A stretch of DNA of 64,000 nt from Nothopassalora personata. Its lineage: Eukaryota > Ascomycota > Dothideomycetes > Mycosphaerellales > Mycosphaerellaceae. Of the stretch, positions 21,208-30,224 are shown one piece after another. Within the stretch, counting starts at the first letter, position 1. Every line of letters starts with the position of its first letter. Below the pieces are notes generated by a model. It saw only the letters and a list, made by a program, of their open reading frames with translations, ran no database searches and was not told where the DNA came from. Both the position numbers and the translations under genes were made by a program. The stretch is taken from positions 1,984,001 through 2,048,000 of the forward strand of contig CM066287.1 of the NCBI GenBank assembly GCA_033816765.1, in the 5' to 3' direction.

Positions 21208-21639
21208 CTAGCTCCGGGAGGCGAGTTCTTGCAGCATCTCTCGTGTGCCACTCAGCGACTGGGAATCACCGTACAGAGCGGCAATCAGGCTACCATCCAT
21301 GGCTGGAAACTCTTCTTGCAATTTGGCAACGTCGCGGTCCGTTCGAGACTCTGGCTTGGTCCTGTTCATTTCGAAGTTCTCCATGGCCTCCCTTTGCTCA
21401 CCCCGCTCCTCTGGCGGCACGAACTGCTCCTCGCGGAACCCTCCGCCTTGCTGTGGCGGCGGGCCCGGCGGAGCGCTGTAGCCTGTCTGCGCGTGGTGTT
21501 GTTGAGGCTGGAATTGTTGCTGGTGTTGCTGATACTGCGGCTGCTGAGTCGATGTCGAATGCTCATCAGCCCAAGGATTTGTGCTGGGAAGAATCTGGCT
21601 GTCTTGATGGCCGCCTTGGTAGTAGCCTTGGTTCGACAT
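21208..21639 (-). CDS. CUE-domain protein
   Basis: 143 residues from the ATG at 21639. The frame stays open upstream to a GTG, but only this Met begins a sensible sequence (MSNQGYYQGGHQ). Residues about 15-85 are disordered, Gln/Pro/Gly-rich (QQPQYQQHQQQFQPQQHH, PPGPPPQQGGGF). Residues about 100-140 form a CUE ubiquitin-binding fold, with LQEEFPAMDGSLIAALYGDS and a C-terminal leucine pair after REM. This resembles short fungal CUE proteins thought to bind ubiquitin or act in trafficking. The precise role is not known. It is divergently placed to the flavin monooxygenase, with 475 bp between starts. Confidence 0.8.
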   Translation of the reverse strand: MSNQGYYQGGHQDSQILPSTNPWADEHSTSTQQPQYQQHQQQFQPQQHHAQTGYSAPPGPPPQQGGGFREEQFVPPEERGEQREAMENFEMNRTKPESRTDRDVAKLQEEFPAMDGSLIAALYGDSQSLSGTREMLQELASRS

Positions 21640-22114
21640 GCTGGCTGCGTTGTCACCTGTGAGTGTCTGCGGTCTTCTTATGCAGTCCTCGAGCGTGATG
21701 TTTGAGACACCAAAGCAGCACGTACAGAAGGCAAGATCTACTCTATCGCAGCTGCCTGCACCGCCACAGGCAGGGCAGGGATCATCAGTCGTCACCCGAG
21801 CGCCACGTCATTGCTCTCGCCTCGCAATGCATCTCGTCCACCGTCCTTAGATGAACATCAATATGATCAATTTCAGTTATTCCATCGCTGACTTCATCAG
21901 AACACTGTCGTCGCACAGCAGAAGCAGCACCATCGTGTTTTCCTTGTTGGCGTGAGCTTGGTAAGCAACAATCGGAGAGACTCATAGCACAACATCTCAG
22001 CTCTGTAGCTATCGTTTTCTTACATTGTCATCTTCCTGCACTGGAACATACAAGGCGTTGTTGGGTGCACAGCAAGAAATTCACTGGGATCAGCTGATAA
22101 GCAGGATTATTGCC
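21640..22114. other. divergent promoter region
   Basis: 475 bp between the CUE gene and the flavin monooxygenase. An open extension upstream of 21639 contains CPACGGAGSCDRVDLAFCTC but has no ATG, so it is left out. No other feature is seen. Confidence 0.4.
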
Positions 22115-24358
22115 ATGGCTAAAAAGACAGTGGCGATCATCGGTGCTGGGCCATCAGGACTTGCAGGAGTCAAAGTCCTTCTGGGTACAGATAAGTTCGA
22201 TGTCACAATCTACGAGAAGTCAGACCGAGTTGGAGGCATATGGGCTCTGGACGAGAGCTCAACGAATGGCTTTCTACACCCAAACACACCTACCAACCTT
22301 TCGCGCTTCACCGTTGCCTTCTCCGACCTCGACTGGAACACGGTCGATCTGCGGTCGTCTAAGTCGAACAGTGGACCATGCAGTGGACCGTTCGCTCCAA
22401 TGTTCCCCAAAGCATGGCAGGTCAACCGATACTTGGAGGCCTACCGGCAGAAGAACATTCCCGAAGGCATTATTCATCTCGGCTACGAAGTCATCAAAGC
22501 TGAGAGGAATGGTGATGGATCCGACCACAAATGGCAGATTACAACGAGAGACCATAGTAACGCTAAATGTACTTCAGCATTCGACTACTTGTTACTTGGC
22601 TCTGGGTTTTTCTCCAGGCCACGGCCAATATCTCAAAGCATTTCGAACCTACCCTCTAAGCTGGACATACAGTCGATTCACAGCTCCCAGTTTCGAAAGC
22701 TCGACGATTTATTCCCGCCCACCGCATCTCCTGGTGGCAAGAAGATACTTGTCGTCGGAGGCGGGAATTCAGCTGGTGAGGCAGCAGCCGCGGTCGCCCA
22801 GCAGCTGTCTCATTCACAGTGGTCACCCAATACCCACTCTCGCAAACGATACGAAGGTTGCAAGGTTGTCCACGTAACGCCTCGTCCGCTATATGCAATA
22901 CCTCCTTTAAATCCTGTCGACGAGACCTCCACAACATTCATGCCCGTTGATCTCAAATTGTACGATCTGTCGAGACGATCTTCGGGACCCATCACGGGCA
23001 ATGCTGGTCGCGTCACGAAAGCAGTCAAAGATATGATTCATGGAGCTGTGCAAGGCATAGTTGGTGGAGATCAATCTGATCTGACAGCTGCACTGAGCGT
23101 GCCGTATGGCGAGCCAAGATCCACCGCATATGTGGCACTGAGCGAGAGCTATGGAGAGTTTGTCCGCAGCGACTTGATCGAGGTTGTGGGCGGTCGAATG
23201 TCAAGTATACAGACTGGCTCGGATGGCGCTGTGACCGCTATTGTCCTCGGCTCTGAAGGCAAAGGTTACGTCACAGGCATCGGCGCCATAGTCTATGCTA
23301 CTGGCTACACTTCAGCGTCAGCCATCGACTTCCTGGAAGAGGATGTGAAGCGGACACTACATTACGACGCGGATAGTCTGCGTTTGCCGCTGCTCCTGCA
23401 AGAGTGGCAGACCGCTGTGAGAGACATCCCCGAGCTGTCCTTACTAGGCTTTTATGAAGGCCCATACTGGGGCATGATTGAGATGCAAGCAAGACTGACA
23501 GCCGAACGGTGGCTTTCTCATAGTGTGCCCAACGCTAGGCCTTATGAAGAGACCGAGAAACTGCTCGAGCTCCGCAAGGAGATGCAAGCAAAAGGCCTTG
23601 ACGTCCCACAGTACTGGTTCGGAGACTATGTCGGCTACATGGAAGAGGTCGCCGCTCATCTTGGCCTGAAACGAAACGACGGACGTTTCACAGAGCGCGA
23701 AGGCTGCGTGTCGCCATCGCGATATCTGTCCGCTGCTTCCAACCATGAAGAAGCAGGCGCAGTGATGCAAGACCTCTCCCAGACTTGGCGCGCATGCATC
23801 GAAGACGGCAAGTATACTGCACGTGCCGTGTTCCGTGCTCTGCAAGGCAACTGGCACATCCAACGCAAGATCGACAGCGCCCTATCGACTTTCCCATCAG
23901 GCACACTCAGAGGCGAAGCAAGCTTTCATCCACGGGCACCGAGTGAAGATGCTAGTGGCATGGACTTTGACTTCGAGTATTTCTACACCGAAAGTGGCGT
24001 TTTGACACTAGCCAATGGTGCCGGGGTGATCGCAAGGAGAAGCTACGTCTATCGGTACTCCGAAGAGCGCGATGAACTAAGCGTGTGGTTTGTGAAGCCA
24101 GACGATGAGCTCCGAGTGGACTACCTCTTCCACAACCTCACGTTCATACCACCAGCCGAGGCGAAGCGACGTGGAGCGTGTGTGGCAAAGGCGGATCACC
24201 CATGCGTGGATGACATGTACTGGACCACGTACAGCCTGCCAATGAAAGGGATCTCATTGCATACTTTTGAGATCATACACATCGTCAAGGGGCTCAGCAA
24301 GGATTATGTTGCTACCACAAATTTTTCTCGGAGACGTCCACGCAACGGCGTGAGATAG
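22115..24358 (+). CDS. flavin-dependent monooxygenase fused to a DUF6314 domain
   Basis: A single exon of 747 residues. The ATG at 22115 immediately precedes the FAD-binding motif IIGAGPSGLAG (GxGxxG at 10-15); the open frame upstream has no ATG. A second dinucleotide motif, LVVGGGNSAGEAAA, sits near residue 212, and ATGYTSASA near 390 is the usual late flavin-monooxygenase motif. From about 590 the protein changes to a DUF6314-type domain, with QGNWHIQRKIDSALSTFPSG, GEASFHPRAP, RSYVYRYSEERDELSVWFV and YLFHNLTF. The fusion suggests a flavin oxygenase whose product is handled or sensed by a lipocalin-like partner; this is inference. The substrate is unknown. It ends 9 bp from the stop of a convergent Zn2Cys6 regulator. 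Confidence 0.85.
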   Translation: MAKKTVAIIGAGPSGLAGVKVLLGTDKFDVTIYEKSDRVGGIWALDESSTNGFLHPNTPTNLSRFTVAFSDLDWNTVDLRSSKSNSGPCSGPFAPMFPKAWQVNRYLEAYRQKNIPEGIIHLGYEVIKAERNGDGSDHKWQITTRDHSNAKCTSAFDYLLLGSGFFSRPRPISQSISNLPSKLDIQSIHSSQFRKLDDLFPPTASPGGKKILVVGGGNSAGEAAAAVAQQLSHSQWSPNTHSRKRYEGCKVVHVTPRPLYAIPPLNPVDETSTTFMPVDLKLYDLSRRSSGPITGNAGRVTKAVKDMIHGAVQGIVGGDQSDLTAALSVPYGEPRSTAYVALSESYGEFVRSDLIEVVGGRMSSIQTGSDGAVTAIVLGSEGKGYVTGIGAIVYATGYTSASAIDFLEEDVKRTLHYDADSLRLPLLLQEWQTAVRDIPELSLLGFYEGPYWGMIEMQARLTAERWLSHSVPNARPYEETEKLLELRKEMQAKGLDVPQYWFGDYVGYMEEVAAHLGLKRNDGRFTEREGCVSPSRYLSAASNHEEAGAVMQDLSQTWRACIEDGKYTARAVFRALQGNWHIQRKIDSALSTFPSGTLRGEASFHPRAPSEDASGMDFDFEYFYTESGVLTLANGAGVIARRSYVYRYSEERDELSVWFVKPDDELRVDYLFHNLTFIPPAEAKRRGACVAKADHPCVDDMYWTTYSLPMKGISLHTFEIIHIVKGLSKDYVATTNFSRRRPRNGVR

Positions 24359-24367
24359 AGCGCTCAA

Positions 24368-26552
24368 TCATTCAAATTGGCCGAAGTCCGAGAATGGAAA
24401 AGCATCCAGCGAAAGCCACAGGTCAGGGTCGAGAGGAAAATCGCTCGCGAATGCTTCCATCGAGTCCAAGATAGGATCAGCAGAGTGATCATCGTATGGC
24501 TCGTCAGCTTGTGCATACTCATCGACTTCAGTAGAGCTTGCGAGAGCTGAGACACCGTTGCTCAAGGGCGTAGCAGGCGCGTTGAGCTGGCTAGTTCGCG
24601 CTGCAACCCTACTGCCCATACGCTGCACCTCCTGCTGCAGCTCCTCGAGCACGATGCTGTAACGCAAGCTCGGGGCATTTGCTTGCGTGGCCTCATTCAA
24701 ACATTGCTGGACAGTATCTGCCAATTTCAGCAGCTCCTCGTCTCCGATGGATGTCAAAGGAGGCAATCGACCATGCCTTCGCTGGATAAGCCAGATGTAG
24801 ACGATCGAGAGCGCATTGAAGCACACAAACTGTGTATACCAGAATGCTTGAAATATATGCTTGCCGAGACCAGCAGCCAGAACGGCGTCTAAGGTCGATT
24901 TTGCGGCTGCGAGACAGGTCTCCACCTGCGACTCTTTCAACGTCGTTTGCCTTGTGTCCATCAGCAAGCTTGGACGGTTGATCAGCATTCGTGCATGGGC
25001 ATGTGCCAGCTGCAGCACTGTGATCTGCCGTCGAAAGATAGGTATCAGACTTGATGGATGGATCTGGCCCGACAGCACAACTGGAAGTGATGCGTGCCAT
25101 ACTGCTGTCTCGTCATTGAGTTTCAGCGCCATTTCAAGCTTCTGGGCACTGCTTTTCCGCTGCACAGAGTACTGCTCCCGAGCTGCCTTCTTCACAATAC
25201 GAGTGATCTGGGCATGAAGTATCGAGGCTTTAATGATACTGTCTTTCATCGGACGTTCTGCCACAACACCAGTGCTGGTCAGATCTTCGTCCTCGACCGC
25301 ATCTGGCAGCTTCTGGTCCACATCATCTAAGTGTATTAGCGGAGGTCGCCCAAGTATGACACTTAGATACGTGTCGAGAGTGGATGCTGCCCAGAACGCA
25401 CGCTTTCGACACTCTCGTACCACACAATCTTGAGGTTGGCTCGAGGGCCCTGCCGTCGCTCTATGCAGACCCAGTGCCATGATAAGCTGGATCGTTGTGC
25501 CGAAGTGGTACCACGCTTGGTTTGGACGGGAAGTATGAAGCAAGAATAAACAGAGCGCAAGTCTCGCTTGCACGGACTCCAGCCTAGCTCTGCCACGTTC
25601 TGCTTGCAAGTTTTCCTGCGCCAAACGGAAGAGATGCTCACTCTCTCGCCAAGAGTGCTCATCGGGATCGAGTATATTATCGCCCGCTCCAACATTAAAT
25701 AGTCGCGCGGTAGCGAGCACCAGGAGAACAATCGCTTGCCGCGCCGGCAGGAGAGTCACGCCACTCTTTTGCCTCTGAATTTCATGGAAGTCTTCCAACC
25801 ACCGTATGACAGTCCCTTTGTGCAGAAAGCGGTATGTGGGCATGGCGAGGTCGAAGTAATGCGTGACAAGCATAGAAGTCATCTGTCGATTTGAGAGCTG
25901 GAATCCATCCGGTTCCATTGGCGATACTTGACGGTCACCGAAAGCCCAGATGGGCTCAGATTGGTCAGGCACTTCAGTGGCGTTCCCGGCAAGATTGGGA
26001 TGGAAGCCATCCTTCTCGAACCGCTTCCAAGCTCGACGAAGAAATGTATAAGGGGAAGTTGGTCCTAGGTATTGACCCGCAAAGGTCGTGGATCCGCCTT
26101 CAGGAGAACCTGCCCTCGAGGTCCTTGCATGCGGCTCGGCGCCGTTGGTCGGTGGGAGATGAGGAGTGACGTTGCGAGCCCCTTCTTGCTGTACTGGAGA
26201 GATAGATGTGTTGCTGGCTCCGGGTTGGGTTGCTAGATGAGTGGCTGGCGAAGGTTGCACGAGTCGACCCCTGGTGTACGATGCCAAATATGTACAGTTC
26301 GATCGATTCTTTTGGCATGATACGCAAGGAAGTTCGCCATTGCAGCGTCGTTTACGTGATTTGCAAGAATCACAGGCTTCAATAATGTCAGCATGGTGCA
26401 TCTTTGAATATGTACAGCAGAACGCCCTTACCTCGAGTCACTTTTTGACGTTTCGTACTGCGCTCAGGTGATCCCGATGTTCTATCGGAAGCTTGCTGCG
26501 TCACAGGAGACTCATGGCTCGGCCTGCGCTTCCCAGACGGAGGACTCGCCAT
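24368..26552 (-). CDS. Zn2Cys6 fungal transcription factor
   Basis: Two exons, 26552-26432 and 26376-24368, with a 55-bp intron (GTAAGG...GAAG), encode 709 residues. The splice lies just before the first cluster cysteine (KRQKVTR/ACDSC), a common intron position in this family. The binuclear cluster is ACDSCKSRKRRCNGE then PCVSCQKNRSNCTY, with spacing C2C6C6C2C6C. A fungal-specific transcription factor domain covers about 200-480 (VTHYFDLAMPTYRFLHKG, HFGTTIQLIMALGLHRAT, KRAFWAASTLDTYLSVILGR then PP). The C-terminus is acidic and hydrophobic (DPDLWLSLDAFPFSDFGQFE), a likely activation region. Convergent with the adjacent monooxygenase. Regulation of that gene is possible but not demonstrated. 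Confidence 0.9.
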
Positions 26553-26903
26553 GGGCGGAAATTTGTCCTTATCCGAGGTCGCGGACGTGGATGAAGCACT
26601 GGGTTCGATGGCTGTACATGCCCACGAGCTTCAACAACGAACATCTAGTGCAGGCTTCTGTCCACAGTGCTGTGTCTCGTGTTAGATCATGATCGGCCTG
26701 AATGCATGTCTTCATGAGTTCAGGTGCTCGTCCTGGCGTCTGTGAAAGTGCAAGTCCGCTCTCGTGTGCAACCGCGTGGGAAGTGGGGTTCCAGACTTTA
26801 TGCCATGTGAACGGACACTAGCGTAAGGGTCTGGTGAGCCAATAGATTATGTGACCTCCGTACCCCATCTCTTGCACTCGCAAAGTCAGCACAGAACATC
26901 AAC
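26553..26903. other. divergent promoter region
   Basis: 351 bp between the start codons of the Zn2Cys6 gene and the Fyv6-like gene. No distinct site was identified. Confidence 0.4.
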
Positions 26904-27668
26904 ATGTCTCGATTCGTGTCAGGCGGCACGAACGAAGAGCCGACTGAGCGAGATGAGGCGTGGCTTCAGGCTCAAAAAGAGATTGAAGCGAAACGTCTTG
27001 CGAAAATCGAGGCCGGGAAGCAGGACGGTGGTAAATCACTATACGAGACGCTACAGGCTAATAAAGGTGATGACGCGATTGTGCTTCGTCTATGACAGAC
27101 ATATGCGACTGACGGGACGGGATAGTAAGCCGCAAAACAGGAGCAGTTTGAAGAATCGATCCGCCTCACCAATCAGTTCCAATCCTTGAACGAAGATGAG
27201 GTCGACTTCCTGGACTCCGTCCTTGAGTCACAACGCGCAAAGGAGAATGCCGTGAGGAAACAGACGGCCGAGGAGATGCAAGCTTTCAAGCAGCAGCAAG
27301 AGGATGCAGAGAAGAAAGCCAAAGCGGCCGAGACTTCACAACCACTGGAAGCAGAGAACACCTCTTGGGCGGTGTCGAGGAAGCGGAAGAAGGGCAAGGA
27401 GGAGGTCTTCGGTGGCGTTAAGTTACGCAAGGCCTCCAGCGGCGAGCCTTCGTCAGAATCGAAGAGCCAGAGAGCAAGAGACGCTGAAACAAGTGTGAAC
27501 AAGGATGCCAATACCGCCGCGAAGACGAACACGGCTGCCGGCCAAGAAGACAAGGCTGCCACGAATGCAGGTTCAGAGAGGGGCAAAACGAGTGAGACCG
27601 AAGTACCTGCCGTGACAAGCAGCGCTGGACTAGGCCTGGGCGCATACTCCTCTGACGAGGACGAGTGA
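26904..27668 (+). CDS. fyv6: FAM192A/Fyv6-domain protein (spliceosome factor)
   Basis: Two exons, 26904-27066 and 27130-27668, with a 63-bp intron (GTGATG...TAAG), encode 233 residues. The N-terminal 110 residues are the FAM192A/NIP30 domain: MSRFVSGG, TERDEAWLQAQKEIEAKR, GKSLYETLQANK-AAKQEQF and SLNEDEVDFLDSVLESQRAK. A basic segment (SRKRKKGKEE) and a low-complexity Ala/Thr/Asn tail ending GLGAYSSDEDE follow. Yeast Fyv6 acts at the second catalytic step of splicing, and the human relative binds the proteasome activator PA28-gamma. A nuclear splicing role is the family-based inference. The acceptor TAAG is chosen because it is the one that keeps frame. Confidence 0.82.
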
Positions 27669-27754
27669 GCTGCTTGATACGATACTCACCTGGGGTGCAG
27701 AGTGCGCCTTCGTTGAAACTCGAGCCTTCATCAAATCACGTAGGTCCTTACCAT

Positions 27755-28505
27755 TCAAGCCGGACGCAATGCTCCGAGCAGAAACTTCGACTCAAGCTTG
27801 CCATTTCTGAAAACACTGCTCTCCCTTGGACCTTCGACCACGAAGCCCGCCTTACCAAGCAGTACAGCTGAGCCCTTGCTGGGCTCACTGACTTCACCAT
27901 TCAGCCGCACAAAGATCCCAAACTTCTTTCACGTCCGTTCCACGAACACTGGCACGATCGCAGACATGACGTCTTTTCCCCAATGCGCCTCGCCCAGCCA
28001 GTAGCCAAGCTCTGCCGGGTGCGTGTATGGCCTATCGGAGAGAGGTTAGAAAGAGTAGCAATTGATGGCATCTCGACAGGCTCATACCGTGACCAAGTTC
28101 TAGGCCAAGGCTGACAACAGCCTCATCCTTGATCGTGATTGCATGATTGAGAGGTGTCAAAGCACCATCGGCGCCCGTCTCAGAGGACCAGTCGCCGGCC
28201 TTGAGCAGGCTCTTCTCACTGTTGCAGAGCTCAATCCAGAATTTGCTGTCTTCTATCGTATACGGATGTGGCTAAGGATGAATCAGCAGGGATTGAACGC
28301 CATGGACGGTGATGTCCCTTACGCAGCGATCTCTCATACACCTGGCTATATTCTTGTTGCCAGCGTGACGAGCTAGGGACTCGCTGTCGCTGAGACGCTG
28401 TCCAGGGGCTCTAGAAATGGGCAAGTACACCTCAATCGTTGAGTCGTACGTATCGCCTGATACCGAGACCGCGACCCAATTTCAGGATGTAGTCATCTTG
28501 TGCAT
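27755..28505 (-). pseudogene. broken GNAT (RimJ/RimL-type) N-acetyltransferase
   Basis: Read on the minus strand, a GNAT of the Acetyltransf_3 type is recognisable in order: LPISRAPGQRLSDSESLARH, NIARCMRD, a good 51-bp intron (28272-28322, GTAAGG...TTAG), PHPYTIEDSKFWIELCNSEK, AITIKDEAVVSLGLELG, a second intron, AELGYWLGEAHWGKDVMSAI, KKFGIFVRLNGEVSEPSKGS, VLLGKAGFVVEG and a normal stop at 27755. TGA interrupts the frame right after the presumed start (28484-28482) and again before KKFGIF (27933-27931). The good GTATGA donor of the second intron leaves a one-base mismatch. Both TGA codons could be transitions from CGA or TGG. Loss of function is likely unless a quite different gene model exists. 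Confidence 0.7.
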
Positions 28506-29112
28506 CACCCGCGTGTCCTCTATTGACCATTTTTGCGTTGTAGCATTTCCAGTGTTACCGTAGAGTCACAGGTTGCAGATGTACTGTATAGGGCTATGCG
28601 GCTGAATTCTAAGCTACTAGATTCGCCCGCACACGACATCCGGATCGACGCAGGGAAATATCTGGTACAGCACCACTCTAAAGTCTGGTTGCCCTGCATG
28701 CCTGAATGCGTCAGTGTCTCTGTGCGGTCTGCTTGGCATTATCGGCACGTGAAGCACTTTTGGTAGTGTCCTGCTGCCAATTCGATTTCACTTCCGACTT
28801 CAATCCTGTCGAGCTCTATCACATGCTGGAGCCTGTCGCCAAGACGTTTCAGATGGCTCAAAGGTGTACAGCGCATGCGTCAGGTTATAAGGCTGCGTGG
28901 CATCGAAAAAGATGAGCAAGCCGAAGCTGTCGTTGGCTGAAGGTGATGTGCATCCATTTGCATTCACTGAGAGGTTGAGACTCATCTTTCAAGATGACTG
29001 CTCGAACTTGCAGTGAGAAGCGACAAGCTCGTCCATCTTCCAGCTCACTGTCGACGTACAACGACAGCCACATCCGACGACGCGATAATTAGCGCAGGTA
29101 TCAGAGGCAACC
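28506..29112. other. intergenic, no gene seen
   Basis: About 600 bp. A minus-strand ATG frame (28985-28800, 61 codons) and an overlapping one (to 29073) have no recognisable features. It presumably contains the promoter of the small membrane protein. Confidence 0.35.
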
Positions 29113-29586
29113 ATGTCGACCACCACCAGCAGCCCGCCCAGCAGAGGCCGAAGTCCAGGTTAGTGCGCCACATGCAGATCGAACGTCAACTGCGACTGAC
29201 AATTTATAGCGCGGCATTCAAGGGCCGTCAATTGGAAGAAGGCAAGACGAGTCTTTCGTGCCCTTCTGGAACTCATCGGCGTCTACATCGCCATCATCTG
29301 CTTGATCCAAGGACCTTTCATCATGAAAACTCGGGTGACACACATACTGCCTATCATCTGGTTCGAACCCAAGATTCTGGCCTTGGTCAATTTGGCAACC
29401 AGTGCAATGTACTTCGCGCATTGGGCCTGTCCACATCCACTCCTGGACTGCATCTACAAGCTTCTGGTGACGATGGGCGGATGGCCAGCGTCTTGGGTCT
29501 GGCAAAAGGTCTGGGGTCACCGAAGCCACTCCAAGACCATGTGTCTCGTGGGCGGTGTATCCTTGTACGCCGCGGGAGAATCATAA
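29113..29586 (+). CDS. small membrane protein, family unknown
   Basis: Two exons, 29113-29158 and 29210-29586, with a 51-bp intron (GTTAGT...TTATAG), encode 140 residues. The join reads RGRSP-ARHSRAVNWKKARR and keeps frame. After a Ser/Thr/Pro-rich start and a basic stretch there is a hydrophobic helix at about 33-52 (LLELIGVYIAIICLIQGPFI). A second, less hydrophobic one follows (ILALVNLATSAMYFAHWA), ending in a Trp-rich region (GGWPASWVWQKVWG). Probably a two-pass membrane protein. No family or partner is recognised. The canonical intron and intact frame make it a likely gene. Confidence 0.55.
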
Positions 29587-30224
29587 TCAGGGAGCCAGGG
29601 GCATGGAACATAGCGATTCGCGCACAAGGAGCAGGATCTGAAGAGACAATGCGCATACGTGAAGCGAATATCAGAATGTAGATGCACAGGACGAAAATGT
29701 ATCACTACCTCTCTTGAGTGTGATCCAGGCACGAATCTTTTCTTTACAGCGGAGGGGTGTTATCGTGAAGTGATGTAGGCAAGCTATGGTTTTTCCCAAC
29801 CTTCAACGCCCGACGGGCTCAGGAACGACTTGGAATATAGCGCCCGGACGACACACCGAGCTCACGAAGAGCTCAAGGTGCGCGCCACATTCGCTCTGAG
29901 ATCTGTCGACCGGATGTGCTCCATTGTGGTTTGTGAAGTTCCCATGGGTCGTCGAATTGTCGCAGCAATCGACCGACAGTGCCCGAAGGCACGCCAGGAT
30001 CGCTGGACACAGATCTGTTGGTTGTAGGAAGAAGAGCAGAAAGAAGCTGGCCACGAAAACGAAATTTAGCTAGTTAGCGGGAAGCACAGGCGCTCGGCGG
30101 CTGCCGTGCCGATGTCACGCGAGTCATGTGCAATCGTGAACCTCGATTTCTTGGATGTCCCTCTTTCTCCAAACGACGACTCCAGATCAACGCAGCCCTT
30201 CGTGTCGCCACTCATACCGCAAAG
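29587..30224. other. intergenic, no gene seen
   Basis: About 640 bp before the Snu66 gene. The frame from 30126 is open into Snu66 but its residues do not look conserved. Otherwise nothing is seen. Confidence 0.4.

Noticed and set aside
21640..21795. N-terminal Cys-rich extension of the CUE protein (CPACGGAGSC)
   Set aside because: No ATG in the extension; the first Met at 21639 gives a normal start.
22115..26552. Secondary-metabolite gene cluster around the monooxygenase
   Set aside because: No polyketide synthase, NRPS, terpene cyclase or transporter is nearby; neighbours are housekeeping genes.
29803..30054. Frame with a signal-peptide-like start (SFFLLFFLQ)
   Set aside because: The start codon is GTG, there is no upstream ATG, and the remainder has no secreted-protein character.
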